A stretch of DNA of 64,000 bases from contig NZ_LT800494.1 in NCBI RefSeq assembly GCF_900166665.1, positions 2,855,049 to 2,919,048 on the forward strand, in the 5' to 3' direction. The stretch comes from Cytobacillus gottheilii. Its GTDB lineage: Bacteria > Bacillota > Bacilli > Bacillales > Cytobacillaceae. The notes beneath the pieces were generated by a model that searched no databases, had not been told where the DNA came from, and saw only the letters and a program-made list of their open reading frames with translations. Below, piece by piece: positions 38,851 through 48,570 of the stretch (position 1 is the first letter of the stretch; every line of letters starts with the position of its first letter). The position numbers and the translations under genes were made by a program.

Positions 38851-39115
38851 GTCACGTGCGGTCACTTTTGTGCAGATAGGATCCTGCCGTGCAGCCGCTG
38901 AACCTCCCCAACCTTAATGTAATCTATTATTTTCTTTCTTTCCTGTAGCATACCATAAACACAAACAGCCGTTCCATTTCTAAAAGGTTCATTACTGAAC
39001 ACTTTCCGAATTTTCATGATGAAGGGATATTCTTTTTGAAGAGTGACAAAAACACGGCTGAAACGAAACTAAAATACTATTTATCAAACACGAATATTCA
39101 ATGACATCGTTTGGC

Positions 39116-39266
39116 TATTTAACCAAGTCCGTTCCATTTCGCTGCGGCCCCTGTTTTTTCGTGGGATCACAAGCTGAGCCTCCTCGAAGCAAAGCTTCTG
39201 CGGGGTCTCACCCTTTCCTCTATTGCCCGCAGGAGTCGAGGGGCCTCCGCTCCATTTCACTCATGT
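39116..39266 (+). repeat. Dispersed intergenic element, family B copy 1
   Basis: A 151-bp relative of family A. It shares TGAGCCTCCTCG and TGCGGGGTCTCA and the CCCGCAGGAG arm, but has its own ends (AAGTCCGTTCCA on one side, CTCCATTTCACTCATGT on the other) and a small GAAGC / GCTTC hairpin. It matches the copy at 63051-63201, which is in the opposite orientation and has the same length. It occupies the place between fakA and recG; the rest of the 38866-39282 gap shows no gene. Confidence 0.85.
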
Positions 39267-39282
39267 TGAATGATTAGAAACT

Positions 39283-39314
39283 CAAAAAAACGGCAGCCTA
39301 GTCAGCTGCCGTTT
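39283..39314 (-). terminator. Terminator after fakA
   Basis: Minus-strand stem AAACGGCAGC / GCTGCCGTTT with a short loop, followed by a seven-base T run. Confidence 0.9.
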
Positions 39315-39322
39315 GAATTCAC

Positions 39323-40999
39323 TTATTCAATTGCAAAGATAAAAGCGTATAATGGCTGTTTGCCATCATGAACTTCAATTTCGACATCGCCGTATTGTTC
39401 TTCTACAAAGCTTACAAGACGGTCAACATCTTCCTGTGAAGCGTCTTCCCCTTTAAGGATCGTAAGGATCTCAGCATCTTCGTCAATCATTTTAGCAAGA
39501 AGGTCGGACGCAGCCTGAACTTTGTCTTTGTTTTTGACAACAATTTTTCCTTCTTCAATGCCCATGAAGTCGTCTTTTTCAATTTCAAGACCGTCAATAC
39601 TTGTATCACGGACAGCAAATGTGATTTGGCCAGTCTTTACATGCTGTAATGCACTTTTCATTCCTTGATCGTTTTCTGAGAGCTCTGCACTCGGATTAAA
39701 AGCAAGTAATGCAGACATCCCCTGCGGCACTGTTTTTGACGGAACAACAAGTGCTTCCACTTCCGAAACCTCTGCTGCCTGTTCAGCGGCCATCACAATG
39801 TTTTTATTGTTCGGCAGGATGATGACTTTTTTTGCATTTACATCTTTGATCGCCTTAACGATATCTTCCGTGCTCGGATTCATCGTCTGACCGCCTTCAA
39901 TAACAGCGTGAGCGCCAAGACTTCTGAATAGGTCAGCAATTCCGCTGCCCATTGAAACTGTCACAATTCCGTATTCTTTTTGTTCTTCCGGTTTTTTTGC
40001 TTCAGGAGCAGATGCCGGCTCATCGAACAAAAGATTTGAATGCTGCTGGCGCATATTTTCAATTTTCATGTTGATTAAGCTTCCATAGCGCTGGCCATAA
40101 GAAAGACAGTCGCCTGGCTGTTCAGAGTGAATATGGACCTTAACAAGCTCATCATCTGCAATGACCAGCAGGGAATCGCCATATTTACTTAAATCCTGGC
40201 GGAACTTTTCTTCTTTAAATGGTTGTTTAGAAAGCTTTTCATCCTCAAACTTCACCATAAACTCAGTGCAATATCCATACACAATATCTTCTGTGTTCAT
40301 ATGGCTTTGTACACTTTTATGATGCTCAGCGCTAACAAGCTCATCCATTTTCGGCAGATTTTGCGGGGCTTCAGGCAGTTCTTCTCCCTTTAGCTCAGCT
40401 AAAAAGCCTTCGTATACGAAAACAAGCCCTTGACCGCCGCTGTCGACAACGCCAACCTCTTTCAGCACTGGAAGCAAGTCAGGAGTGCGATTTAAGGAAG
40501 CCTTCGCTTCTTTTACAATCGCTTCCATAATAAGAATGAGATCATCCTCTGTTTCAGCAGCTGCAACCGCTTTTTTTCCAGCATCCTTTGCGACTGTTAG
40601 AATGGTTCCTTCTACCGGCTTCATAACTGCTTTATATGCAGTAGCCACACCAATATCAAATGCTGCGGCAAACTCTTTTCCGTTAATTGTTTCTTTATGT
40701 TCAATCGCTTTTGAAAAACCACGGAATAATTGAGATAGAATAACACCTGAATTACCACGGGCACCCATTAATAGGCCTTTTGATAGCGCAGCGCCTACCT
40801 TGCCAATGTGGGAATTCACATTATTTTTAACTTCCTTTGCACCGGAAGTCATCGACAAATTCATATTTGTTCCAGTATCTCCATCCGGAACAGGGAAAAC
40901 ATTTAATGCATCCACCAATTTAGCATTTGCTGACAGGTGGTTAGCACCTTGCAAAATCATTCGCGCAAATTGTTTTCCATCTAAAACTTTAGTTGACAC
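39323..40999 (-). CDS. fakA: Fatty acid kinase catalytic subunit FakA (YloV, DAK1/DegV-associated)
   Basis: ATP-binding subunit that phosphorylates fatty acids bound to FakB (DegV-family) partners, feeding the PlsX/PlsY pathway. The 558-residue protein has an N-terminal DhaL-type kinase domain with the metal-binding FPVPDGDTGTNM near residue 31 and GARGNSGVILSQ near 80. A central domain follows, then a C-terminal DegV-like region (GIVTVSMGSGIADLF near 344). It follows yloU after 16 bp, the usual pair. Confidence 0.93.
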   Translation of the reverse strand: MSTKVLDGKQFARMILQGANHLSANAKLVDALNVFPVPDGDTGTNMNLSMTSGAKEVKNNVNSHIGKVGAALSKGLLMGARGNSGVILSQLFRGFSKAIEHKETINGKEFAAAFDIGVATAYKAVMKPVEGTILTVAKDAGKKAVAAAETEDDLILIMEAIVKEAKASLNRTPDLLPVLKEVGVVDSGGQGLVFVYEGFLAELKGEELPEAPQNLPKMDELVSAEHHKSVQSHMNTEDIVYGYCTEFMVKFEDEKLSKQPFKEEKFRQDLSKYGDSLLVIADDELVKVHIHSEQPGDCLSYGQRYGSLINMKIENMRQQHSNLLFDEPASAPEAKKPEEQKEYGIVTVSMGSGIADLFRSLGAHAVIEGGQTMNPSTEDIVKAIKDVNAKKVIILPNNKNIVMAAEQAAEVSEVEALVVPSKTVPQGMSALLAFNPSAELSENDQGMKSALQHVKTGQITFAVRDTSIDGLEIEKDDFMGIEEGKIVVKNKDKVQAASDLLAKMIDEDAEILTILKGEDASQEDVDRLVSFVEEQYGDVEIEVHDGKQPLYAFIFAIE

Positions 41000-41015
41000 A
41001 AATCTTTCCTCCTCA

Positions 41016-41378
41016 CTACGGGTTAGTTACACGAACTCCCTGAACGAAAATATTTACAGAGTCTGTACTAAGGCCGACCGTTTTGTCCAATGTATATTTT
41101 ACTTTTGATTGAACATTGTGAGCAACCTCGGAAATTTTCGTTCCATAACTTACAATAATATACATATCAATATGTACTTCATCATTTTCCTGGCGAACGA
41201 CGACTCCGCGTGTAAAATTTTCTTTGCGCAAAATATCGGTTAAACCATCTTTTATTTGATTTTTGGATGCCATCCCTACGATTCCATAACAATCCACAGC
41301 AGCTCCTCCTGCGATTGTAGCGATTACATCATTTGAGATATCAATTTGCCCAAAATTCGTTTTTAATTCGATGGACAT
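41016..41378 (-). CDS. yloU: Asp23/Gls24 family envelope-stress protein YloU
   Basis: A 120-residue protein of the Asp23 (DUF322) family. It begins MSIELKTNFGQIDISNDVIATIAGGAA and contains the conserved VDCYGIVGMASK near residue 28 and YIIVSYGTKI near 73. Family members associate with the membrane through partners and respond to envelope or alkaline stress; the precise role of YloU is not known. A good AAGGGGGAACG precedes the ATG. It is transcribed divergently from rpmB. Confidence 0.93.
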   Translation of the reverse strand: MSIELKTNFGQIDISNDVIATIAGGAAVDCYGIVGMASKNQIKDGLTDILRKENFTRGVVVRQENDEVHIDMYIIVSYGTKISEVAHNVQSKVKYTLDKTVGLSTDSVNIFVQGVRVTNP

Positions 41379-41586
41379 AATTCGTTCCCCCTTTTTGAAA
41401 TACCTTTTCGAAAAGTGAAAGTTACAAGAGACAGATTTTCCGCTTTTAAGCTCTTCACACTATTCATACAGAACATTGTACTATATGAGCACCATTATTA
41501 AAAGTTATACTTTCTACTTCTTAGTATAGCTTGTCCGAATTCATTGTATGTCAAGGAAATTTTCTTGAAAGCAACGAGTTCAGCTA
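41379..41586. other. Part of the divergent yloU / rpmB intergenic region
   Basis: About 360 bp separate the two start codons. On the minus strand a TACAAT (near 41474-41479) could serve as a -10 for yloU, but no good -35 accompanies it. No operator or RNA element is recognised. Confidence 0.3.
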
Positions 41587-41615
41587 TTGCAAGGATTGTA
41601 AATGTATGATAAATT
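41587..41615 (+). promoter_or_regulatory. Candidate promoter of rpmB
   Basis: TTGCAA, 17 bases, TAAATT, giving a leader of about 120 bases before rpmB. Confidence 0.4.
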
Positions 41616-41739
41616 ATTAAAGTATCTTTTAATGGCCGGAAACAGTTTACTGTTTTCTCATTAATACAGATGGATCTAACAAATTGCAAATAAAAGCATG
41701 AAGGATCTTTCAGCTTTGGTTAGTAAGGAGGGAAATTAC

Positions 41740-41928
41740 ATGCCACGCAAATGTGTTGTAACTGGTAAAAAAACAACTTCAGGCAATGCTCGCTCACATG
41801 CTATGAACGCTAACAAGCGTACTTGGGGCGCAAACCTTCAAAAGGTTCGCATTCTTGTAGACGGTAAGCCTAAACGTGTTTGGGTTTCTGCAAGAGCACT
41901 TAAATCAGGTAAAGTAGAACGCGTATAA
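41740..41928 (+). CDS. rpmB: 50S ribosomal protein L28
   Basis: Small ribosomal protein of 62 residues beginning [20 protein letters not shown], with [16 protein letters not shown] following, both typical of L28. The zinc-binding cysteines of some paralogs are absent apart from one Cys. AAGGAGGG precedes the chosen ATG; the 14 upstream codons in the frame are leader. It is the only plus-strand gene in the central part of the window. Confidence 0.98.
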   Translation: MPRKCVVTGKKTTSGNARSHAMNANKRTWGANLQKVRILVDGKPKRVWVSARALKSGKVERV

Positions 41929-41984
41929 TAGTAAAGCCATTCATGATCGCTTCACAGCTGATCATCAGGCTTAATTAATATGCG

Positions 41985-42013
41985 AAAGGACATCTTCATG
42001 GATGTCCTTTTTT
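41985..42013 (+). terminator. Terminator after rpmB
   Basis: Stem AAAGGACATC / GATGTCCTTT with a six-base loop followed by a T run. Confidence 0.9.
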
Positions 42014-42080
42014 CATTTTTATAGGAACATATTTACGAAAAAACAGCTTCGCTTTATATCTCTGCACATTTTTCTTGATA

Positions 42081-42109
42081 AAAAATAACAGCACCTTGCA
42101 AAGGTGCTA
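42081..42109 (-). terminator. Terminator after spoVM
   Basis: Minus-strand stem AGCACCTT / AAGGTGCT with a three-base loop, followed by GTTATTTTTT. Confidence 0.85.
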
Positions 42110-42134
42110 TTAGAGTGGGAGTCTTCTGCCTTAT

Positions 42135-42215
42135 TTATCCTTTTTTAAATGTCCCCAGCATGGCGCGGACAATCCCGCCCAAAAATTTTGGCAGTTTAAT
42201 TGTATAAAATCTCAT
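42135..42215 (-). CDS. spoVM: Stage V sporulation protein M (26-residue amphipathic peptide)
   Basis: SpoVM marks the convex forespore membrane and anchors SpoIVA, the base of the spore coat. The minus strand encodes a 26-residue peptide that starts MRFYTIKLPKFLGG and continues IVRAMLGTFKKG, almost identical in layout to the B. subtilis peptide, including the N-terminal KLP kink and the amphipathic helix. AGGAGGGA lies eleven bases upstream of the ATG. Position between rpmB and thiN is the expected one. The frame is too short for ordinary gene finding. Confidence 0.95.
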   Translation of the reverse strand: MRFYTIKLPKFLGGIVRAMLGTFKKG

Positions 42216-42312
42216 TCTTTATGTCCCTCCTCACAAGTCATGCCTTGCCCATAGTTGCCAACTTTCTGCTATTGCCGCTTGCTGCCTCACTTTAAAACAC
42301 AGATCATGATAA

Positions 42313-42963
42313 TTATAAATCATTGCTCCTTATCACCATTAATATGCCTTGTTTATAAGAAAAAGTACCAGAATCATTAACAAGTTCATTACTAATACAT
42401 AGTGTCGAGCTCATAGGAATATGACAGTCGGTTAACGGATATTTAAATCCTTTAAGCGTTAGCCCGCTAACATCACCAGAGATTGGAATAAAAGAAATGT
42501 ATTTATATTCGCTATCTCTATGAATGACATGGGTATCAGGTTTAGTCATATAGATTTTATTTTGAACATCAATAATCTCTACTGATAGAGCTGCATGTTT
42601 ATTTAACGGCTTTAATAGCAATTGTACATTAGCGAAGAAATGATCCATTCTTCCACCTGTTGCCCCAAATAATCGGATTCTCTTTGGATTCTCGGAAAGA
42701 GCCCAGTTCAGCGCATGCTCCATATCTGTTTCATCTTTTTCTGGTCGAAAACGGTGAATGCTTTTTACATTTTTCTCTATGACTGCCCATTCCTCGTCCG
42801 AAACTGAGTCAAAATCGCCAAAAGCGCGAAAAGGCCGTATGTTCTGTGAGAGCAGTGTAAAAACGCCTTTATCCACACCAATCCAAACATCTTCTTCTAA
42901 ATGGTATTTTTCAAATGATGGCAGCGTATCAAGCGGTCCCCCTGCAAGAATATTAATATTCAT
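42313..42963 (-). CDS. thiN: Thiamine pyrophosphokinase
   Basis: Converts thiamine to thiamine pyrophosphate with ATP. The 216-residue protein starts MNINILAGGPLDTLP and has GVDKGVFTLL near residue 29, the acidic FGDFDSVSDEEW near 48, EKDETDMEHALNWA near 75 and the GATGGRMDHFFANVQLL block near 101. AGGAGGG precedes the ATG. It is separated from rpe by a terminator and a gap of about 240 bp. Confidence 0.95.
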   Translation of the reverse strand: MNINILAGGPLDTLPSFEKYHLEEDVWIGVDKGVFTLLSQNIRPFRAFGDFDSVSDEEWAVIEKNVKSIHRFRPEKDETDMEHALNWALSENPKRIRLFGATGGRMDHFFANVQLLLKPLNKHAALSVEIIDVQNKIYMTKPDTHVIHRDSEYKYISFIPISGDVSGLTLKGFKYPLTDCHIPMSSTLCISNELVNDSGTFSYKQGILMVIRSNDL

Positions 42964-43152
42964 TTTGCCCTCCTAAGTGACTTATTTTTGAAGTTATATT
43001 TTTCTTTTAGATCTGTATTCCCTTTTCAGCATAGAATTCAACTTGTTTTTTTGTTGAGAAAATTTGTATTTGCAAGCCCTGTAAGGCATACGACTAAGCT
43101 GTGCTGCACGTATACTTTGATTAGCAGGTTCTTACACTTTTCATTTATGTAT

Positions 43153-43182
43153 TAAAAAAGCCAGCCTGGCTGCGGCTGACTT
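43153..43182 (-). terminator. Terminator after rpe
   Basis: Minus-strand stem AGTCAGCC / GGCTGGCT (one wobble) with a seven-base loop and a T run. It closes the long def-to-rpe operon. Confidence 0.85.
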
Positions 43183-43200
43183 CAGAGATGCTGGAAAACC

Positions 43201-43845
43201 TTATACACGCAAGGCTGCAATAGCTTTTGCACGATCTTTTTCATTGAAAACGGCTGATCCAGCAACAAGTACATTGGCACCTGCTTCAACACAAAGCTTA
43301 GCTGTCTCTGCATTGACACCGCCATCAACTTCAATTTCAATATCAAGATTTAATTCATCAGCCCATTGTCTGATTGCCGCTATTTTCGGCAGGACAGAAG
43401 AAATGAACTTTTGGCCGCCGAAGCCCGGGTTCACGGTCATTAGAAGGACCATATCCACATCTTCAAGGATTGGTTTAATCATTTCTGCCGGTGTTGCCGG
43501 ATTTAAGACCACGCCTGCTTTTACTCCATATGATTTTATAAGCTGGATGGTCCGGTGTAAATGGATACATGCTTCTACATGGACGGTAATGTAGTTTGCC
43601 CCAGCGGCAGCAAATGCTTCAATGTATTGATCAGGCTGTTCAATCATCAGATGAACATCCAGGGGAAGCTCGGTGATCGGACGTATTGCTTCCACTACAA
43701 GCGGTCCGATTGTGATATTCGGAACATAGTGTCCGTCCATTACATCGACATGAATATAATCCGCTCCTCCTGCTTCAACGTCCTTAATCTCCTCACCTAA
43801 TCGCGCAAAATCCGCAGATAAAATGGATGGCGCTATTTTCACCAT
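43201..43845 (-). CDS. rpe: Ribulose-phosphate 3-epimerase
   Basis: Pentose phosphate pathway enzyme interconverting ribulose- and xylulose-5-phosphate. The 214-residue TIM barrel begins [16 protein letters not shown], with metal-binding [12 protein letters not shown] near residue 33, [11 protein letters not shown] near 65, [12 protein letters not shown] near 136 and the acid/base EVDGGV near 172. It follows rsgA after two bases, an arrangement shared with B. subtilis. Confidence 0.97.
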   Translation of the reverse strand: MVKIAPSILSADFARLGEEIKDVEAGGADYIHVDVMDGHYVPNITIGPLVVEAIRPITELPLDVHLMIEQPDQYIEAFAAAGANYITVHVEACIHLHRTIQLIKSYGVKAGVVLNPATPAEMIKPILEDVDMVLLMTVNPGFGGQKFISSVLPKIAAIRQWADELNLDIEIEVDGGVNAETAKLCVEAGANVLVAGSAVFNEKDRAKAIAALRV

Positions 43846-43847
43846 AA

Positions 43848-44729
43848 TTAATACCTCGGCTTTCTGTCCTTTATTTCTTCTAAAAAGCTTGTATAATGCT
43901 CATATCTGTATTGAGGCAGGCTTCCCGTTTCAACCGCTTCCTTAACAGCACACTTTGGCTCTTTCATATGAAGACAGCCGCGAAATTTACATTGCTCACT
44001 GAGCACTTCAATATCGGGGAAACAATAGTTTAGATCTTCTGCTTCAATTTCCATAAATTCTAAAGAGCTAAAACCCGGCGTATCTGCCACATGCCCATCA
44101 CCAACAGGAATCAGCTCAACATGTCTGGTTGTATGCTTTCCCCTGCCGAGATGAGTTGAAATATCATCCGTTTTTAGCTCAAGATCTGGTCTTAATGTAT
44201 TGAGCAATGAAGATTTTCCTACACCTGATTGTCCTGCAAATACGGAGATTTCCCCCTCTAATAAAGGGAGAAGCTCCATGATGCCTTCTTCCGTTTCAGA
44301 AGACGTCAGCAGCACCTCGTAGCCTGCCTTACGATAATCTTCTGCATAGGAATAGATCTTTTCTTTTTGCTCACCTGTTGTTAAATCCATCTTTGTAATG
44401 CAAATTATCGGTCTAATATGATTGAATTCAACCAGAACGAGAAAACGATCCAGCAGAGCCGTGCTAAAATCAGGCTCAACTGCAGAAAACACGAGAATAG
44501 CTTGGTCCACATTGGCAATTGGAGGTCTCACTAATTCATTTTTCCGCTCTTTCACTTCTAAAATATATCCCTCTTGATCGTTTTCAGCCTGATAGACAAC
44601 CTCATCACCAACAAGGGGTGTTATTTTATTTTTCCGGAACACACCTCTGCCTCTGCATTGAATGATGTCTCCGTCGTCCAGTACATAATAAAATCCGCTC
44701 AGCGCCTTAATAATTTTTCCTTCAGGCAT
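43848..44729 (-). CDS. rsgA: Ribosome small subunit-dependent GTPase A (RsgA, CpgA)
   Basis: Circularly permuted GTPase that tests maturation of the 30S subunit. The 293-residue protein has an N-terminal OB fold (residues 1-65), permuted G motifs (TKMD near 117, then [12 protein letters not shown] near 167, DTPG near 219), and a C-terminal zinc site made of Cys and His ([17 protein letters not shown] near 252). It follows prkC; in B. subtilis the protein is a PrkC substrate, which fits the gene order. Confidence 0.97.
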   Translation of the reverse strand: MPEGKIIKALSGFYYVLDDGDIIQCRGRGVFRKNKITPLVGDEVVYQAENDQEGYILEVKERKNELVRPPIANVDQAILVFSAVEPDFSTALLDRFLVLVEFNHIRPIICITKMDLTTGEQKEKIYSYAEDYRKAGYEVLLTSSETEEGIMELLPLLEGEISVFAGQSGVGKSSLLNTLRPDLELKTDDISTHLGRGKHTTRHVELIPVGDGHVADTPGFSSLEFMEIEAEDLNYCFPDIEVLSEQCKFRGCLHMKEPKCAVKEAVETGSLPQYRYEHYTSFLEEIKDRKPRY

Positions 44730-44750
44730 AGCAGCACTCCTTACTTCTCA

Positions 44751-46724
44751 TTATTCAGGATATGGCACTGTTTTTTCCACCAGCACAGTATTATCTCGGA
44801 TGATTTTGTATCCTGCATTTGTTCCATGAGCAATATTAAGCTGTATACTGATTCTTTTATTCTCCGTAATAGTAAATACATCCGCTACTTCTGTCATATT
44901 CCGGTCCGCATCTTCAATGTATAACGTAATTTCCTGCTCAGCACCCTCCTCTAAAGGCTCATATGGAATATCCACTTCCTCAATTACTTCTTTAAGCGGA
45001 AGTTCTTCTACACCTTTAGAAAGGACAACATTTACAGTACTTCCCTTTGCCAAATCGGTACCGGCAGCTGGATCCTGTGAAATGACAAGTCCTGCAGGGA
45101 CACTATCATGATACTCTTCTCTCGCGATGTTCACCTTTAAGCCGGTAGAGCCTGCATACTCTTCAAGTCCTTTGTTATTATAACCACTCAAATCTTTTAA
45201 TGTCACAGGTTTAGGACCAATACTTACGGTAAACTCCAGCTCTGTCTCCCCTGGTACAACCAAGTCGCCTTCTGAGAAATTCTGTTCAATAATAATGCCA
45301 GCTTCTTCATCACTATTGATTTCATTTTTTACAATGTCTTGGAATTCTTCATTCTGAAGCTTTCGTTCAACTTCCGAAAATGATTGTCCTACATAATCTT
45401 GCAGTTCAAATTGTTCTTTTCCAATGCTTTCATAAATATCAATTTCTTTACCTTCTTTAGCCATACTCCCTGCTTTTGGTTCCGTTTTAATGACAAATCC
45501 TGCTTCAATTTCTTCATCATTAACCGTAATCGTTTCTCCAATGGTAAAACCAGCAGCGATTAGCTGATCGAGGGCATCATCAATATTTTCCTCCGTAACA
45601 TCCGGCACTTCAATATCTTTGGGAGAAAGCAGATCCGGCAACACAAAAACAGCTAAAAGACCAAGAATGATTAAACCGAAGAACACTGATATTAAAATGA
45701 CTGGCCATTTGCTTTTCTTTTTCTTCTTTTCTTTCTTGGATAGACCGTCCGCTGAAGCAGGCTGAGCTTGCTTCACAGCAGCATCCTTTCCGTGTATAAG
45801 CGTTTCTTCTGACGGAGGATACATCTTATCAGATGAAATCACAGGGATCGCTTTTGTAGCATCGTCATCCTGTGCAATATGAAATTTGGGTTCGTTTGCA
45901 CGTTCTGGATTCAGTGCCGTTGCGAGATTCTCTTCCATTTCCTCAACAGAATGATAACGCTGGAAAGGATCTTTCGCAGTAGATTTCAATACAATGTTTT
46001 CCACGCTCTGCGGAATATCCGGGTTCCATCTGCGCAATGAAGGCGTTTCTGATTGCAGATGCTTTAAAGCAATCGAAACGGCAGATTCACCAGAAAACGG
46101 CAGCCTGCCCGTAAGCAATTCAAACATAACAATTCCTAGCGAATAGATATCTGACTTATGATTCGCCATCCCGCCGCGTGCTTGCTCGGGAGATAAATAA
46201 TGAACAGAGCCCAAAACGGAATTGGTTTGGGTAATGCTTGTGGCACTTAAAGCCATCGCAATGCCGAAATCCGTAATCTTAATATTTCCGCTATTGTCAA
46301 TTAGGATATTGTGGGGCTTTATATCCCGATGGATAATATGGTTTTGATGAGCATGTGAAATAGCACTTGTCAGCTGCTTCATGATCTCTAATGCATCATC
46401 AATGCGAACAGGGCTTGCTGTTTGTATGTATTGCTTCAAAGTTTGTCCTTTAACATATTCCATGACAATATAATAAATATTATCTTCTTCTCCAACATCA
46501 TAAATGCTTACAATATTAGGATGTGCGAGACTTGTAGCAGACTGTGCCTCCCGGTGAAAACGGCGAATAAACTCTTCGTCATCAACAAAATCAAGACGAA
46601 GCATTTTCACGGCAACATCACGGTCCAGGATCATATCATGAGCAAGATAGACATTTGCCATGCCACCTCCGCCAATCATATCCAAGACTTTATAGCGGCC
46701 GCTGATTCTTTTTCCAATCATCAC
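44751..46724 (-). CDS. prkC: Ser/Thr protein kinase PrkC with PASTA domains
   Basis: Membrane kinase that binds peptidoglycan fragments and triggers spore germination and growth control. The 657-residue protein has a kinase domain (residues 10-270) with IGGGGMANVYLA, the catalytic HRDIKPHN near 133 and DFG near 153. A basic juxtamembrane stretch and a single membrane segment near 340-362 follow, then three PASTA repeats (about 368-575) and an Ig-like C-terminal domain. The start GTG is preceded by GAGGGTGAT; an ATG is the next codon. Its phosphatase gene stp is immediately upstream. Confidence 0.96.
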   Translation of the reverse strand: MMIGKRISGRYKVLDMIGGGGMANVYLAHDMILDRDVAVKMLRLDFVDDEEFIRRFHREAQSATSLAHPNIVSIYDVGEEDNIYYIVMEYVKGQTLKQYIQTASPVRIDDALEIMKQLTSAISHAHQNHIIHRDIKPHNILIDNSGNIKITDFGIAMALSATSITQTNSVLGSVHYLSPEQARGGMANHKSDIYSLGIVMFELLTGRLPFSGESAVSIALKHLQSETPSLRRWNPDIPQSVENIVLKSTAKDPFQRYHSVEEMEENLATALNPERANEPKFHIAQDDDATKAIPVISSDKMYPPSEETLIHGKDAAVKQAQPASADGLSKKEKKKKKSKWPVILISVFFGLIILGLLAVFVLPDLLSPKDIEVPDVTEENIDDALDQLIAAGFTIGETITVNDEEIEAGFVIKTEPKAGSMAKEGKEIDIYESIGKEQFELQDYVGQSFSEVERKLQNEEFQDIVKNEINSDEEAGIIIEQNFSEGDLVVPGETELEFTVSIGPKPVTLKDLSGYNNKGLEEYAGSTGLKVNIAREEYHDSVPAGLVISQDPAAGTDLAKGSTVNVVLSKGVEELPLKEVIEEVDIPYEPLEEGAEQEITLYIEDADRNMTEVADVFTITENKRISIQLNIAHGTNAGYKIIRDNTVLVEKTVPYPE

Positions 46725-46730
46725 AACCTA

Positions 46731-47480
46731 TCACCCTCTTCCAGGTACATCATCAAATTCAATGATGACTAGAGTGATATTATCTTCGCCGCCATATTGA
46801 TTAGCTAGATCAATAAGCTGTGCTGCCTGTTCCTCAAATGAGACATCCTGCACTAAAATTTCTTTCATTTCGTTTTCAGAGACTTTATTTGAGAGTCCAT
46901 CTGAACAAAGAAAGAGCTTATCTCCCTCTTCAAACATAATTGTCATGATATCCATTTTAATGCTCGGTTCTGTCCCAAGGGCTCTGAGTACCACGTTTTT
47001 CATTGGATGATGCTCAGCATCTTCCTTTGATATTTCCCCTTGGCGCACTAATTCATTAACCAGTGAATGGTCATCTGTCAGCTGCTGAAAGCCGGTTTCA
47101 TTTAGAATATATCCCCGGCTATCACCTACATTTAAAATCGTCGCAAAACGATTTGTACAAATGGCAGCAACAACTGTCGTACCCATTCCTTCACATTCAG
47201 ACTCAGCGCTGGCATGCTCAAATAGGATTGTATTAACATCCTCAATGGTTGCTTTCAGCCACTGTTCAGCCTGTTCAGCCGTTTGAATAGAAGAAGACTC
47301 TTTAAAACGTTCACCAATATTCTCAATGGCCATAAGGCTTGCGACATCGCCGGCGCGGTGACCGCCCATGCCATCTGCTACGATGGCAAGGCGCTGTCCG
47401 CTGGCATTCTCAAAAATTCCGCCATTATCTTCGTTATGCTGCCTTACTTTACCTCGATCTGTCTTAAAAACAGCCTTCAT
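46731..47480 (-). CDS. prpC: PP2C-type Ser/Thr phosphatase (PrpC/Stp)
   Basis: Dephosphorylates the targets of PrkC. The 249-residue protein has the PP2C metal sites: RQHNEDN near residue 11, ADGMGGH near 35, GDSRGY near 117, DGLSN near 192 and the final GGEDNITLV near 229. The frame extends 27 codons further up into rlmN, but GAGGTGATG is placed correctly for the chosen ATG (MKAVFKTDRGKV), so the genes do not overlap. Confidence 0.96.
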   Translation of the reverse strand: MKAVFKTDRGKVRQHNEDNGGIFENASGQRLAIVADGMGGHRAGDVASLMAIENIGERFKESSSIQTAEQAEQWLKATIEDVNTILFEHASAESECEGMGTTVVAAICTNRFATILNVGDSRGYILNETGFQQLTDDHSLVNELVRQGEISKEDAEHHPMKNVVLRALGTEPSIKMDIMTIMFEEGDKLFLCSDGLSNKVSENEMKEILVQDVSFEEQAAQLIDLANQYGGEDNITLVIIEFDDVPGRG

Positions 47481-47487
47481 ACGATCA

Positions 47488-48570
47488 TCACCTCGTCTCT
47501 TCAGTTCTCTCCTTCGCACGAAGTTGTCCACATGCTGCGTCAATATCATGACCTTGCTCACGGCGAATCGTTACATTTACTCCATGTTTCTTCAATGTTT
47601 TTTCAAATTCGAAGATCTTTTCTCTTGGCGTTCTCACATAATCTCTTTCAGGCACATAGTTAACCGGAATTAAATTGACATGGCACTTTACGTCTTTAAT
47701 TAGCTGAGCTAGCTCTTCAGCATGCTCCACTCCATCGTTTACACCGCCAAATAATCCATATTCAAAGCTGACACGGCGGCCTGTTTTTTGAATATAGTAG
47801 CGAATTGCTTCCATCAGATCCGGAAGCTTGTATGCTCTATTTATTGGCATCAAACGGCTTCTAATTTCTGTATTTGGAGCATGCAGTGAAATGGCAAAAT
47901 TGATTTGCATATTTTCATCAGCAAATTTATAGATTTTTGGAATGATTCCGCTCGTTGAAACCGTAATATGACGAGCACCAATATTTAAGCCCTGATCATG
48001 ATTGATAATTTTTAGGAATGACATCATGGAATCATAATTGTCAAACGGTTCACCGATACCCATGATCACAACTGAGCTCACTCTTTCATCCGTCTCATCT
48101 AATGCCTGTTGTACTTTTACGACCTGAGCAACGATTTCTCCTGCTTCTAAATTACGTTTTAACCCTCCAAGTGTGGAAGCGCAAAACGTACAGCCGATTC
48201 TGCAGCCAACTTGAGTGGTCACACAGATTGAGTTACCGTACTCATGTCTCATCAAAACGGTCTCAATTGAATAGCCATCGTGAAGTTCAAATAAGAACTT
48301 GATCGTTCCGTCAGATGATTGCTGCTGAATTAGCGTATTTAATGTAGTAATTGTAAACTGTTCCGTCAAATTTTCGCGTAGTGACTTGGATAAATTCGTC
48401 ATATCCTCGAACGCTGTTACTCTTTTTGTATAAAGCCAATCAAAGATTTGTTCAGCTCTGAAAGCTTTTTCGTTGTGATCCTTTAACCAATCTTTCAGCT
48501 CGTGCAGCTGCAAAGAATAAATGGAAGGCTTCTGTTCTGTTGCTGTTTTGTCTTTTGTTGCTTGTACCAT
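47488..48570 (-). CDS. rlmN: Dual-specificity RNA methyltransferase RlmN
   Basis: Radical SAM enzyme that methylates A2503 of 23S rRNA and A37 of some tRNAs. The 360-residue protein has the radical SAM cysteines in CRIGCTFC near residue 119, GIGEPFDN near 171, and the methyl-carrying Cys region near the C terminus (ACGQLRAK). It continues from rsmB with no gap. A polar N-terminal extension of about 15 residues is not unusual. Confidence 0.97.
   Translation of the reverse strand: MVQATKDKTATEQKPSIYSLQLHELKDWLKDHNEKAFRAEQIFDWLYTKRVTAFEDMTNLSKSLRENLTEQFTITTLNTLIQQQSSDGTIKFLFELHDGYSIETVLMRHEYGNSICVTTQVGCRIGCTFCASTLGGLKRNLEAGEIVAQVVKVQQALDETDERVSSVVIMGIGEPFDNYDSMMSFLKIINHDQGLNIGARHITVSTSGIIPKIYKFADENMQINFAISLHAPNTEIRSRLMPINRAYKLPDLMEAIRYYIQKTGRRVSFEYGLFGGVNDGVEHAEELAQLIKDVKCHVNLIPVNYVPERDYVRTPREKIFEFEKTLKKHGVNVTIRREQGHDIDAACGQLRAKERTEETR

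Noticed and set aside
46731-47561. Longer start for the PP2C phosphatase gene
   Set aside because: The 27 extra codons overlap rlmN and do not resemble the family; the GAGGTGATG site fits the ATG at 47480.
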